A DNA stretch of 64,000 nucleotides from positions 496,001 to 560,000 of the forward strand of contig JAXGXQ010000001.1 in NCBI GenBank assembly GCA_040772685.1, written 5' to 3'. Both the position numbers and the translations under genes were made by a program. Below are positions 26,805 to 36,148 of this stretch, piece by piece; within the stretch, counting starts at the first letter, position 1; each line of letters opens with the position of its first letter. The stretch comes from JAXGXQ01 sp040772685 (GTDB lineage: Bacteria > Bacillota > Clostridia > Saccharofermentanales > UBA5734). The notes below the pieces were generated by a model, which did not search any database, was not told where the DNA came from, and saw only the letters and a program-made list of their open reading frames with translations.

Positions 26805-27827
26805 TTACCCTTTCAAGCGAATCAAGGCACCAATTGCATTAAGATACGGAGCGGGAACGGACTTTTCGGGCAGGTTCAGGTCCGACAGTTTTTCTATAAG
26901 CTGTACGTCGGTACGAAAGGATTCTTTGAGAGTTTCCGGAAAGCCCGCGAAAGTGGCCCCGCGGCCGTAGATATAAACCATGTCGATCGGGTTGCCCTGA
27001 ATCCTGCCGGCGATAAACTGCTGAATCCGGTTGAAACCGTCGGTTAACGCTATAACCAAAGGCCGGACAATATCACCTACCGCCGCGTTCTCCCGCAGTT
27101 TAGCCAGGGAAAGGTCCAGATCCTCCAGTCGGAGGTGTTCCTCCGGTACTTTGTTTTCGTTGTATTTGATGCAGTATCTTTCCAGCTCCATAGTGCCGAC
27201 GGGAATAATGCGGGTATAGGCTATTTCCTGATTACTGATTACATACGCTGTTGAAGTTACGGCGCCGATATCAAAAAGCATGAGATTACGGCCGTTGGTC
27301 TGCAGGTCATTAATTACTCTGCCGTTGACAAGTTTCACGATCGCGTTGGGGTTAATATCCATCGCGACCGGCTTCAGTTTGACGCTCTTCAGCAACTTGG
27401 CGTAATCGAGAATATGATCCGTCTGCATTGCCGAAGCCCGCACCCGCAGCATGTTGGGTTTTTGCGGATCCTGATGCCTGGTTGTGACATATTCAACCGA
27501 AACATCATTGTTAACGTTCATCCCGTTTTTAACTTCAAAGGCAATCACGTTGTTCAGAACCTTGGGGCTGGCTTTGGGCACCTCCAGCTCACGCGAATAA
27601 ATATGGCCGCCATTAATAGTTATGACACATTTTTTGTCCTTGACTTTGTATTTGTCCAGCATATTTCGGATGGTAGTTTCCAACACGCTAAACTCACGAA
27701 TAATCCCGTCTTGCACCAGGCCGGGAGCCATCGTTTCCGTCAACATCCGGTCAATAATAATTCGATTCCCTTTAACCTGCCCCGAAACCAGATGCAGATT
27801 ACGTGTGCCTATATCAATTGCGATCAT
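26805..27827 (-). CDS. pilM: PilM, actin-like cytoplasmic ATPase of the pilus alignment complex
   Basis: 340 residues with the actin/FtsA fold: phosphate-1 motif MIAIDIGTRNLHLVSG, LFDIGAVTSTAYVI near 195 (phosphate 2), and YIYGRGATFAGFPETL near 285 (adenosine motif). In type IV pili PilM binds ATP and the N-terminus of PilN on the cytoplasmic face and transmits motor action. AGGAGGATTTT precedes the ATG. Follows pilC by 12 bases. Confidence 0.92.
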   Translation of the reverse strand: MIAIDIGTRNLHLVSGQVKGNRIIIDRMLTETMAPGLVQDGIIREFSVLETTIRNMLDKYKVKDKKCVITINGGHIYSRELEVPKASPKVLNNVIAFEVKNGMNVNNDVSVEYVTTRHQDPQKPNMLRVRASAMQTDHILDYAKLLKSVKLKPVAMDINPNAIVKLVNGRVINDLQTNGRNLMLFDIGAVTSTAYVISNQEIAYTRIIPVGTMELERYCIKYNENKVPEEHLRLEDLDLSLAKLRENAAVGDIVRPLVIALTDGFNRIQQFIAGRIQGNPIDMVYIYGRGATFAGFPETLKESFRTDVQLIEKLSDLNLPEKSVPAPYLNAIGALIRLKG

Positions 27828-27839
27828 AAAATCCTCCTG

Positions 27840-29048
27840 TTAGCCTGCGGCGGCCGACATACCGATCATCGGCAGATAAATAGCCACTACAATCATGCCA
27901 ATAACAAGTCCCATAAAAATAATAAGCAAGGGTTCAATCAGGCCCACCAGACGCTGGATGGCAGCTTCACTTTCTTCATCGAAAAAGCCGGCGGTTTTAT
28001 CTAAAATATCATCCAGCATACCGGATTCCTCGCCAACGCTGATCATGTTATAGATCATCGGCGGGAATTGTTCAATCTTCTTTACAGCAGCCGACAGCGT
28101 AATGCCTTTACGGATATCCTCAATCGATTCCACCAGCTGGTTGCTGACGAGTTGATTGCCGATAACCCGGCTGGTAATTTCAATGGCCGGCAGCATCTGA
28201 ATACCGCTGGAGAGCAAGGAAGATAAAGTGCGGGCAAAACGTGCCGTATAAATCATCTTTAAAGATTTGCTGACTATCGGCATGGAGAGCTTTTTGGTGT
28301 CCCACCAGAGTCTGCCTTTTTCACTGCGGGTAAAGGCCCGCCAGGAAATAACAGCCAGAATAATCACGCTGAGCAGGAGCCACCAGTAAGAACGGATAAA
28401 GTCGCTCATACCCAGCAGTATTCTGGTCGGCAAGGGAATTTCGTCGCCGCTGGCAACAATAAAATCAGTGAAGGTAGGGACAATGAAAACAACCAGAAAA
28501 ACCACGATAACCACAGTCAGCAACGAGAGGACAGTAGGATAGACAGTGGCGCTTTTGACTTTGTTATTTAATTTATTCTCACGTTCGTAGTGATCGGCCA
28601 GGCGGATCAGAACGCTGTCCAGATTACCGCTGCTCTCACCGGCAAAAAGCATATTGATAAAAAGCTCGGGGTAAGCGGTGCCCTGACGGCGGAAAGCCTC
28701 CGACATCGCTTCGCCTTTTTGCACGTTTTCATAAACCCGGCCCAAAGACGCCTTGAGCAGCTTGTCTTCAGACTGCTGGTGCAGGATATCCAGGCTTTTA
28801 ACGGCGGTAGTACCGGCGTTTATTAAAGTCGCGAACTGCCGGCAAAAAACAGAGAGGCTTTTGGTGGAAATCTTTTTGGCTGCGCCGATTTCCTTGCTCT
28901 GGTAAACCTCTTCTTTATCGACGATGGAGAGCAGATACTGTTCTTTTTCACGCAGGCGCTGAATTACCTGGCTTGTCGACGCGGCTTCTATAGTGGCCTC
29001 AAACTGCTTGCCGTTACTGTCGATCGCGGTATAAATATACTGCGGCAT
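27840..29048 (-). CDS. pilC: PilC, type IV pilus inner-membrane platform protein
   Basis: 402 residues, the GspF/PilC layout with two tandem T2SSF domains (about 70-190 and 270-395) and three membrane segments. Conserved blocks are seen: FCRQFATLINAG, GESSGNLDSVLIRLADHYE, LSSGIQMLPAIEI, SVGEESGMLDDILDKTA and FFDEESEAAIQRLVGLIEPL. It is the membrane platform turned by PilB and PilT to add or remove pilin. AGGAGG upstream. Gene order pilB-pilT-pilC is standard. Confidence 0.95.
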   Translation of the reverse strand: MPQYIYTAIDSNGKQFEATIEAASTSQVIQRLREKEQYLLSIVDKEEVYQSKEIGAAKKISTKSLSVFCRQFATLINAGTTAVKSLDILHQQSEDKLLKASLGRVYENVQKGEAMSEAFRRQGTAYPELFINMLFAGESSGNLDSVLIRLADHYERENKLNNKVKSATVYPTVLSLLTVVIVVFLVVFIVPTFTDFIVASGDEIPLPTRILLGMSDFIRSYWWLLLSVIILAVISWRAFTRSEKGRLWWDTKKLSMPIVSKSLKMIYTARFARTLSSLLSSGIQMLPAIEITSRVIGNQLVSNQLVESIEDIRKGITLSAAVKKIEQFPPMIYNMISVGEESGMLDDILDKTAGFFDEESEAAIQRLVGLIEPLLIIFMGLVIGMIVVAIYLPMIGMSAAAG

Positions 29049-29084
29049 TTGTAAACCTCCTGATTAATAACTTAGCTTAATAAC

Positions 29085-30257
29085 TCAGAACAACGACGCT
29101 TCGCTTACCAGATAGCGCTGCAGCATATCGCTGTCATGACAGTAGGAAAGAGCCGTCTCCGTGCTGATCCGGGACTTGCGCACAAGCTGCGCCAGCGAAT
29201 AGTCCATCGACATCATGCCGTATTTCTGGCCCGTCTGAATATAGCTGTTAACCTGGTGTATTTTGCCTTCCCGAATGGTATTACGGACGGCGTCTGTGCC
29301 TACCAGAATTTCCAGGGCGGCTACCCGGTCTTTGCCATCAGAAGTAATCAACAGCTGCTGAGCGATGATTCCCTGCAGTACTGAAGCCAGCTGAACCCGG
29401 ATCTGCGTTTGCTGATAAGGGGGGAAAACATCAATAATCCGGTCGATAGTCTGCGGGGCGTTGGTGGTATGTAGGGTTGAAAGCACGAGATGGCCGGTTT
29501 CAGCCGCGGATACCGCTGTGCTGATTGTTTCCAGGTCCCGCATTTCCCCAACCAGAATTACGTCAGGGTCTTCCCGCAAAGCAGCTCTTAAGCCGTTGGC
29601 AAAGCTTAAGCTGTCGTCACCTATTTCACGTTGGTTAACCATACTTTTCTGATGCTTATGTAAATATTCAATCGGTTCTTCCAGGGTCAGAATATGACGG
29701 TCATGATTCTGATTAATGAAATTTACCATAGCCGCCAGTGTTGTTGATTTGCCGGAACCAGTCGGCCCGGTTACCAGAATCAAACCGCGCGGTTTGACGG
29801 CAAGCTCCTGCATAATCGTCGGAAAGCCGAGGCTTTCCAGGGTCGGAATAGAGGTGTTGATAATCCGGATAGCGGCTGTCATGCTTTTGCGCTGGCGGTA
29901 AATATTTACCCGGAAGCGGCTGACATTAGGGATGCCGTAGGAAAAGTCCACCTCTCCTTTCTCATCCAGTGTCGCCTGCTGCTTTTCATTCAGAATCCAG
30001 CGGCAGAATTTTTCTGTATCCTGTGGGCCAAGCGCCACTTCGCGCATGGGCACCAGTTTGCCGTTGACACGCATGATCGGCGGCAAGGCCACCGTAATGT
30101 GGACGTCGGAAGCATTGGCCTGCATAGCTTCAGTCAGCAGTTCATCAAAGGCTTCCCTTTCAAAGGTTGAATCGGAAAACCCTGGCAGCATGGAAAGCTC
30201 TTGCCGGCCTAATCCCTGATCCAGCTGGTTCAGATCAAAAGGGTTAAATGAATTCAT
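29085..30257 (-). CDS. pilT: PilT, pilus retraction ATPase
   Basis: 390 residues. Hexameric ATPase that powers pilin disassembly. Seen: the PilT N-terminal domain (ASDVHITVALPPIMRVNGKL), Walker A GPTGSGKSTT near 165, the Asp box (LTLEEPIEYLH), Walker B DPDVILVGEMRD, the His box (HLVLSTLHTTNAPQTIDRI) and AVRNTIREGK, corresponding to the PilT-specific AIRNLIRE motif. Its presence implies retractile, twitching-capable pili. GGAGGATAAACTAT lies before the ATG; five bases separate it from pilB. Confidence 0.96.
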   Translation of the reverse strand: MNSFNPFDLNQLDQGLGRQELSMLPGFSDSTFEREAFDELLTEAMQANASDVHITVALPPIMRVNGKLVPMREVALGPQDTEKFCRWILNEKQQATLDEKGEVDFSYGIPNVSRFRVNIYRQRKSMTAAIRIINTSIPTLESLGFPTIMQELAVKPRGLILVTGPTGSGKSTTLAAMVNFINQNHDRHILTLEEPIEYLHKHQKSMVNQREIGDDSLSFANGLRAALREDPDVILVGEMRDLETISTAVSAAETGHLVLSTLHTTNAPQTIDRIIDVFPPYQQTQIRVQLASVLQGIIAQQLLITSDGKDRVAALEILVGTDAVRNTIREGKIHQVNSYIQTGQKYGMMSMDYSLAQLVRKSRISTETALSYCHDSDMLQRYLVSEASLF

Positions 30258-30262
30258 ATAGT

Positions 30263-32047
30263 TTATCCTCCTGACTTAAGGCGACTGGCAGCGGTTTCCT
30301 GAAAACGCGTGATTGGCCTGATGATACTGCCCTTTTCCCTGGCCGCCGGCTCGCTGTGTTCAGCGCCGGCCCCGGCTTCATCAACTGAATAAGTTACCTT
30401 GAGCATTTCTTCGGTAGTGGTAACACCCTCCAGAACAAGCTGAATGCAGGTATCCATCAAGGTGGTCATACCTTGCCGTAAAGCCACAGTGCGTATCTGG
30501 TCTTCTGTCGCCCGCCGGTCAATCAGCTCGCGGATATCACGGGTTACCACCATAATTTCATGAATGGCCGTCCGGCCTTTGTAGCCGCTGTTATTGCATT
30601 CGGGGCAGCCGGCACCGCGGAATAAGGGCGTCGGTGTCCGCATTTTCAGCATCATCGCTTCAGAATGTGAAGGTTTGTAAGATTCCTTGCAGCGGTTGCA
30701 GATTTTGCGTACCAGACGCTGGGAAATAACCCCGACGACGGAAGAACTGACCAGGAAGGGGTCAATACCCATATCTACCAGCCGGGAAACAGTTGAAACT
30801 GAATCGTTGGTATGTATGGTCGATAAGACAAGATGACCGGTTATGGAGGCTCTGATCGCGATTTCCGCAGTCTCTCCGTCACGGATTTCACCAATCAGGA
30901 TGATGTCCGGGTCCTGCCGCAGAATTGAGCGCAGGCCGTTGGCAAAGCCCATGCCGGCCTTGACGTTAACCTGAACCTGATTAATGCCAGGCATCCGGTA
31001 TTCTACCGGATCTTCTACCGTAACGATATTAGTATCAACCTTGTTGAGATCTTTCAGGACAGTATAAAGGGTTGTGGTTTTACCGGAGCCGGTTGGACCC
31101 GAAACCAGAATGATGCCGTGCGGGCTGGCGACAATGCGGTCGAACATTTCCAGGTTGTGTTCCGAAAGGCCCAGCGCGTTTTTGGAAAATACGACATCAG
31201 AACGCCCCAGGATTCGGGTAACAACTTTTTCGCCATTGACTGTCGGCAGGATCGAGAGGCGTAAATCGACTTTTTTATCGTTAATCACAGTTTCGACACG
31301 GCCGTCCTGAGGAATGCGTTTTTCAGCGATATCCATACCGCCCATAATCTTTATACGCGTAATAACTGCCGGGTGAGCGCTTTTCGGGGCGGTCATGATT
31401 TCCTGCAGCAAGCCGTCCAGGCGCAGCCGCACGCGCATCCGGTCTTCAGTCGGTTCGATATGAACGTCACTGGCGCCGATTTTAATCGCGTGCTCGATCA
31501 GCGAGTTAACCAGCTTGACAACAGGGGCATTGGCCACTTCATCGGTAATATTTTCGGAAATACGGGCCATCTCGGCAATATCGATTTCCTGCTCAAGTTC
31601 TTTGACAGCCCTTTGCGCGCTTTCTTTACCATAATTAGTATCAATGGCGTTAAGAACCTGTTTGCGGGTGCTTAAACGCGGCAGAATATCCTTGCCGGTA
31701 AGAAAGCGGATTTCATCGATGGCAATAAAATCCAAAGGGTCGTACATAACGACAACCAGAGTCTCATTCGCTTCATAACCTATAGGTATCAAAATAAAAC
31801 GACGGGCGATTTCTTCCGAAATCAAGCCCGGAGCAGTAGGGTCAATCCGTGTGCTGTTCAGGTCGACGTAAGGGATTTTGCACTGGTATTCCACAGCGTT
31901 CATTATCTGCTCTTCTGTAAGCATGCCCAGCTCAGCTAAAACATCGCCAAGCTTACCGCCCTGCTCCTTCTGAATCCTTAACGCCTCGTCAACCTGTTCT
32001 TGTGTCAACAAGGCCGAATCAACAAGTATCTCCCCAAGCTTCTTCAT
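30263..32047 (-). CDS. pilB: PilB, pilus extension ATPase
   Basis: 594 residues. N-terminal MshEN/GSPII_E domain (about 1-150; LGEILVDSALLTQEQVDEAL), the ATPase core with Walker A GPTGSGKTTT near 320, Asp box VTVEDPVEYRMPG, Walker B DPDIILIGEIRD near 380 and His box HLVLSTIHTNDSVSTVSRL, and a tetracysteine zinc motif (CNRC near 449, CPEC near 480) typical of extension ATPases. It powers pilin addition. First gene of the nine-gene pilus operon, with AGGAG before the ATG. The last 60 residues are an unusual acidic then basic extension. Confidence 0.96.
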   Translation of the reverse strand: MKKLGEILVDSALLTQEQVDEALRIQKEQGGKLGDVLAELGMLTEEQIMNAVEYQCKIPYVDLNSTRIDPTAPGLISEEIARRFILIPIGYEANETLVVVMYDPLDFIAIDEIRFLTGKDILPRLSTRKQVLNAIDTNYGKESAQRAVKELEQEIDIAEMARISENITDEVANAPVVKLVNSLIEHAIKIGASDVHIEPTEDRMRVRLRLDGLLQEIMTAPKSAHPAVITRIKIMGGMDIAEKRIPQDGRVETVINDKKVDLRLSILPTVNGEKVVTRILGRSDVVFSKNALGLSEHNLEMFDRIVASPHGIILVSGPTGSGKTTTLYTVLKDLNKVDTNIVTVEDPVEYRMPGINQVQVNVKAGMGFANGLRSILRQDPDIILIGEIRDGETAEIAIRASITGHLVLSTIHTNDSVSTVSRLVDMGIDPFLVSSSVVGVISQRLVRKICNRCKESYKPSHSEAMMLKMRTPTPLFRGAGCPECNNSGYKGRTAIHEIMVVTRDIRELIDRRATEDQIRTVALRQGMTTLMDTCIQLVLEGVTTTEEMLKVTYSVDEAGAGAEHSEPAAREKGSIIRPITRFQETAASRLKSGG

Positions 32048-32145
32048 AAATTCTCCTGAGTTATGTTTACTTAGAAACCAGCCTGTTACGTAACTTTATT
32101 CTATTCAGTTTAACATTATGTGTTTAGTGGTGGTATTTAAATATA

Positions 32146-32151
32146 ATTATA
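32146..32151 (-). promoter_or_regulatory. Possible -10 box of the pilus operon
   Basis: A perfect TATAAT lies on the minus strand 99 bases before pilB in a very AT-rich stretch, but no good -35 hexamer stands at 16-18 bases, so either the promoter depends on an activator or the match is chance. Confidence 0.3.
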
Positions 32152-32222
32152 TAGTGTTTAACATTTCATTTTGATTAAATTCAAAATATAGTTGCTGTCG
32201 TAATTCTAACATAATATCGGAT

Positions 32223-32274
32223 CAATACAAACAAAAAGCTCCGAGAAATATATTCCCGAAGCCTTGTGGTGCGC
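32223..32274. repeat. Partial copy of the tRNA-Lys 3' end and terminator (mate 34400-34452)
   Basis: The 52 bases start with CAATACAAACAAAAAGCTCC, continue GAGA, and end GTGGTGCGC. The same order occurs at 34400-34452, where it is the tRNA-Lys terminator, CCA end and first acceptor bases. The middle (loop and one stem arm) has diverged. No tRNA body follows here. The two copies bracket the IS1634-type gene. Confidence 0.75.
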
Positions 32275-32440
32275 TAAAGCAGCGTTGCGAACTTTTTCTA
32301 CTTAATAACGGTAGTGGCCAGCAGAAAGCGAACTATGAGTTCGCTTTGTATGAATTGGTAAAGCTCGAACCTAAACTTTGCTTATTTCCATAGTTTGGCA
32401 CGAACAATCAGCAACTGAATTGCTATAACTCCCGTAAGAC

Positions 32441-32460
32441 AGCCCTTTCGGGCTTTTTTA
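32441..32460 (+). terminator. Orphan rho-independent terminator
   Basis: AGCCC, TTTC loop, GGGCT, then TTTTTA. No plus-strand gene precedes it in the 390 bases from pilB; it may shield the transposase from read-through or be left over from a deleted gene. Confidence 0.6.
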
Positions 32461-32487
32461 TTTGTCAAATTGTAATCTAATTGTAGT

Positions 32488-32515
32488 TTACCGTTATATT
32501 ACCGTATTGTATAAT
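32488..32515 (+). promoter_or_regulatory. Probable promoter of the IS1634-type transposase
   Basis: TTACCG (32488-32493), 16-base spacer, TATAAT (32510-32515). Lies 33 bases before the transposase ATG, which has GGGAGG as ribosome binding site. Confidence 0.5.
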
Positions 32516-32547
32516 ATGTATAGTACTTTGTCGGGAGGTGTGGCTTT

Positions 32548-34260
32548 ATGTACCTTAAACAAATCCCCAATAAGAAGTCCGGCAGGATCTTCTTATCCAT
32601 CGTCCAACCCTACAAACATAAAGAATCAGGCAATACTAGGACGAAAACAATCAAGTCACTGGGTTATCTCGATGAACTGGCCAAAGATTATGAAGACCCG
32701 ATTGCCCATTTTACACAGATGGCCAAGGCAATGACTAATGACTACAAAGCGGCAGCACTGCCAATTCCTCTGGAAATTCGGCCCCTGGAAAAACTGTTGG
32801 TCAATTCTGGTCAACGCAAAAACCTTGGGTACGTTGCTTTGAGCAAGATTTACCACGAACTCGGTATTCACCAATTTTGGGCGAACCGACAGAGAAATCT
32901 GAAATTGGATTACCAGTTGGATCAGGTTTTCCGAATGCTGGTCTACCAGCGCATTCTGGATCCAGGATCCAAAAAATACACGTTCGAACACAAGGACGGT
33001 TATTTCGAGGACTATAACTTCTCTCTGGATGATGTTTACCGGGCTTTAAGTCGAATAAATGGCTACCAAGATGCGTTCTTGCTCAAACTGCACCAGAATG
33101 TGAGCAAGAACTACGGACGTGACACTAGTAACGTCTTTTACGATGTCACCAATTATTATTTTGAGATAGATTCGGCAGATGAACTGAGGCGTAAGGGTGT
33201 TTCCAAAGAGCACCGGCCGGATCCGATTGTTCAATTAGGACTGTTAATGGATCAACAGGGCTTGCCTATAACCTACAAGCTTTTCAGCGGCAACACCAAC
33301 GACTGCAACACCTTGCTGCCGATTCTTTCGGAGGTAAAAGCCAATTACGGCCTCAAGCGGATGGTTGTCGTAGCGGATAAGGGGCTCAACACAAGCGAGA
33401 ATATTGGTTACAACCTGATTAAGGGCGACGGCTATATTTATTCACAGACGATTCGCGGCGCCAGTCGGGAAATGCAGCAATATGTCCTGGATCCTGCAGA
33501 GTATCGTAATATTGGCGAAAATTTCCGAATTAAGTCGCGTTTTTATCCCCGGACGATCACTGTCATGAACAGTCAAAACAAACCGGTCAGCGTCATGATT
33601 GATGAGAAACAGATTATTTTTTACAGCGAGAAGTATGCGCGCCGTGCCAAGGCCGAACGCGAACCCGCAATCCAGAAAGCGCTTCAGTTGATTCAACGAC
33701 CGGGAGCGTTCACACATTCTACAGCCCAGGGAGCGGCCAAATATGTGAAAGATTTAGTTTTCAACAAGAAAACAGGCGAGGTTATCACAGCAGGACACGC
33801 ACCGCAGCTGGATCTCGATCGGATTAAGAAAGAGGAAGAGTTAGATGGATATTATGCCATTGTGACCAGTGAATTAGATATGACAGACGAAGATGTGATC
33901 GAGGCCTACCGCGGCCTTTGGCGGATCGAAGAGAGTTTCCGGATTACAAAAAGCGAGCTGGAAGCCAGGCCTGTTTATGTTTCCAGGGAAGACCGGATCA
34001 ATGCTCATTTTCTGACCTGTTTTGTTTCGCTCCTAATCTTGAGGTGCCTGCAATTGAAAACAAATTTCCGTTTTTCTGCCAGAAGGCTGGTTGATAGCCT
34101 TAATGCCTATTCCGGCAGCAAGTTGGAGGAAAACCTTTTTGTTTTTGACCACCGCGATGAGGTTCTCGATGCCGTCGGACAAGCATGTGGCATTGATTTC
34201 ACCTTGAAATACCGAACGCTTGGCGAAATTAAAAAACTTCTTGCTAAACAGAAAAAATAA
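32548..34260 (+). CDS. IS1634-family (IS4 superfamily) transposase, intact
   Basis: 570-residue DDE transposase. Asp near 197 in FYDVTNYYFE, Asp near 276 in VVADKGLNT, and Glu near 460 in GLWRIEESFR with the YREK-like spacing; the N-terminal region (MYLKQIPNKKSGRIFLSIVQ) is typical of IS1634. The reading frame is full length and undamaged, so this may be an active element, unlike those at 7-21 kb. Element termini were not resolved: a shared ATTACCGTA occurs near both gene ends (inverted), but a longer inverted repeat is unclear. Confidence 0.93.
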   Translation: MYLKQIPNKKSGRIFLSIVQPYKHKESGNTRTKTIKSLGYLDELAKDYEDPIAHFTQMAKAMTNDYKAAALPIPLEIRPLEKLLVNSGQRKNLGYVALSKIYHELGIHQFWANRQRNLKLDYQLDQVFRMLVYQRILDPGSKKYTFEHKDGYFEDYNFSLDDVYRALSRINGYQDAFLLKLHQNVSKNYGRDTSNVFYDVTNYYFEIDSADELRRKGVSKEHRPDPIVQLGLLMDQQGLPITYKLFSGNTNDCNTLLPILSEVKANYGLKRMVVVADKGLNTSENIGYNLIKGDGYIYSQTIRGASREMQQYVLDPAEYRNIGENFRIKSRFYPRTITVMNSQNKPVSVMIDEKQIIFYSEKYARRAKAEREPAIQKALQLIQRPGAFTHSTAQGAAKYVKDLVFNKKTGEVITAGHAPQLDLDRIKKEEELDGYYAIVTSELDMTDEDVIEAYRGLWRIEESFRITKSELEARPVYVSREDRINAHFLTCFVSLLILRCLQLKTNFRFSARRLVDSLNAYSGSKLEENLFVFDHRDEVLDAVGQACGIDFTLKYRTLGEIKKLLAKQKK

Positions 34261-34295
34261 CCGCTACGGTAATACACTTTTAGATAATGTAGAAA

Positions 34296-34335
34296 CGCCG
34301 CAATCCATTTAATAGCAATGGTTTGCGGCGCTATT
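34296..34335 (+). terminator. Terminator after the IS1634-type transposase
   Basis: CGCCGCAATCCATT (34296-34309) pairs with AATGGTTTGCGGCG (34317-34330) with one mismatch region, followed by CTATTTCTTTATTTTC. Confidence 0.7.
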
Positions 34336-34409
34336 TCTTTATTTTCTTTGCCAAAGTCAGGATATCATCTGATGTCGTCATTTTATCACAATATTATGGC
34401 AATACAAAC

Positions 34410-34443
34410 AAAAAGCTCCGAGACGCAAGTTCTCGAAGCTTTT
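34410..34443 (-). terminator. Terminator of tRNA-Lys
   Basis: Directly after the CCA end on the minus strand: AAAAGCTTCGAGA, loop ACTTGCG, TCTCGGAGCTTTTT. Confidence 0.8.
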
Positions 34444-34444
34444 G

Positions 34445-34520
34445 TGGTGCGCCTTCACGGATTCGAACCGGGGACCCACTGATTAAGAGTCAGTTGCTCT
34501 ACCAACTGAGCTAAAGGCGC
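34445..34520 (-). tRNA. tRNA-Lys (anticodon CUU)
   Basis: The minus strand folds as a standard cloverleaf: acceptor GCGCCTT/AAGGCGC, D arm GCTC AGTTGGTAGA GAGC-type, anticodon stem ACTGA/TCAGT with loop CTCTTAA giving anticodon CTT, T arm CCCGG TTCGAAT CCGTG-type (one weak pair), discriminator A and encoded CCA. Reads codon AAG. Its 3' end is partly duplicated at 32223. Confidence 0.95.
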
Positions 34521-34642
34521 GCGTTGCTCTTTACAACGAATGAATAATAACAGAGCAGTTTGGTCGTGTCAAGGAAAACGCGCGGCAAAAGCGGGTCAAT
34601 TTCAACCTCAATTTCACTGGTGAAATTCCTGGCCAGTGCTAT

Positions 34643-36097
34643 TTACATACCAATATATTCCGCAGCGTTGTTATAGCAGATATCCTCGATAATCTGGCCA
34701 AGCAGTTTGTAATCTGTCGGAACCATACCGCGGGCAGCCCAACCGCCAATAATGTCGCAGAGCAGGCGGCGGAAGTATTCATGCCGGGTATAAGAAAGCG
34801 CGCTGCGGGAGTCGGTCAGCATGCCCACAAAGCCTGCCAGCAGGCCGGTATTTGCCAACGTCTTCATTTGGTGGCTCATGCCGTCGAGGGTGTCGCTGTA
34901 CCACCAGGCGGCGCCCAGCTGGATTTTGTTGCGGCAGCCTTCTGTCTGGAAGCAGCCGGCCGCAGTCGCGAATTTGTCATAATCACCAGGAATCAGCGTG
35001 TATAAGATTGTGCGCGGCAACTGGTCTGCCTGCGCCATTCCATCCAGCAAAGCTGTCAGCGAGCGGGCATCCAGAGGATTACCGACCGTATCGCAGCCAA
35101 TGTCAGCGCCTTTGGCCAGGAACATCTTGGTATTTACGTTGCGCAAAACACCAAAGTGCAGCTGCATGGTGAAATCAAGCCGGGCATATAGTGTTCCCAG
35201 GAACTGCAACAGGCAGGCCTGGTAATTGTCGTATTCCGCCGTTGTTAGCGCTTCTCCAGCCAGGGCACGCTTGAAACTGGCAGCGGCTTCTGCTTCATCA
35301 CGCCGGGTTAAATCAGGTGAACCAAGCGACTGATCCGCCAGGCGGCAGCCTGATTCCTTGAAGAAGAGCGCACGCTCACTCAAGGCGGCTTTGAGGTCGT
35401 CTAAAGTGTTTATCGGCTGTTTGACAACGCCAGCAAGCTTCTTCACCCAGGCCGCAAAATTCGGCTGTTCAGGGCGCAGCGCTGTTTCCGGCCTGAAAGT
35501 AGGCAAAACCTTAACAGGGAAGCTTTCGTAGACAATTGGAGAATCGGCGGTCAGATTATCTGCCTGCAATGCCAGCTTGCGCTCAGCTGCTAAAGCCCGA
35601 TGGGCTGCCAGATCATCTGCTGGATCATCTGTAGTGCAAAGCGCGGTTACCCGGCTGCTTTTGATTAAACATTGATACCGCCCTTCCTCACTTTGCAGTA
35701 CAGCCTTGCTCTTCTCCCAAATCGCGTCAGCATTCTCCGGGGTCAGCAGTTCATCGATATCGAAAAAGCGCAGCAGCTCCAGGTGCGACCAATGGTAAAT
35801 CGGATTACCAATGCTGGTGGGCATTATTTTGACATACTGACGGAATTTTTCTTCATCACTGGCAGTGCCGGTTATATACTTTTCGGCCACACCATGCGCT
35901 CTCAGCAAGCGCCACTTATAATGGTCACCCTCCAACCAGGCCTGGGCCAGGTTGTCAAACTGGCGGTTATCCAGAATTTCCTGTGGGTCAAGATGACAGT
36001 GAAAGTCGTAGATCGGCATTTCACAGGCGTGTTCGTGGTACAAAACGCGGGCAGGCTCGCTGTTGAGCAGAAAATCGGGGGTAATAAATGTTTTCAT
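34643..36097 (-). CDS. uxaC: Glucuronate (uronate) isomerase
   Basis: 484 residues; converts D-glucuronate to fructuronate or D-galacturonate to tagaturonate, the first step of uronate catabolism. N-terminal MKTFITPDFLLNSEPARVLY and YDFHCHLDPQEI carry the metal-binding His pair typical of the amidohydrolase-fold family; other conserved blocks are DHYKWRLLRAHGV, ALCTTDDP and TDSRSALSYTRHEYFRR near the C-terminus. AAAGGAATG precedes the ATG. Fourth gene after DUF975, oxidoreductase and MBL genes on the same strand. No other uronate gene (uxaB, uxuA, kdgK) is nearby, so the pathway must be completed elsewhere. Confidence 0.95.
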   Translation of the reverse strand: MKTFITPDFLLNSEPARVLYHEHACEMPIYDFHCHLDPQEILDNRQFDNLAQAWLEGDHYKWRLLRAHGVAEKYITGTASDEEKFRQYVKIMPTSIGNPIYHWSHLELLRFFDIDELLTPENADAIWEKSKAVLQSEEGRYQCLIKSSRVTALCTTDDPADDLAAHRALAAERKLALQADNLTADSPIVYESFPVKVLPTFRPETALRPEQPNFAAWVKKLAGVVKQPINTLDDLKAALSERALFFKESGCRLADQSLGSPDLTRRDEAEAAASFKRALAGEALTTAEYDNYQACLLQFLGTLYARLDFTMQLHFGVLRNVNTKMFLAKGADIGCDTVGNPLDARSLTALLDGMAQADQLPRTILYTLIPGDYDKFATAAGCFQTEGCRNKIQLGAAWWYSDTLDGMSHQMKTLANTGLLAGFVGMLTDSRSALSYTRHEYFRRLLCDIIGGWAARGMVPTDYKLLGQIIEDICYNNAAEYIGM

Positions 36098-36148
36098 AAT
36101 CTCATTCCTTTTGAGTTTCGAATATGCAGTTCGAATGGGCTTATTATC

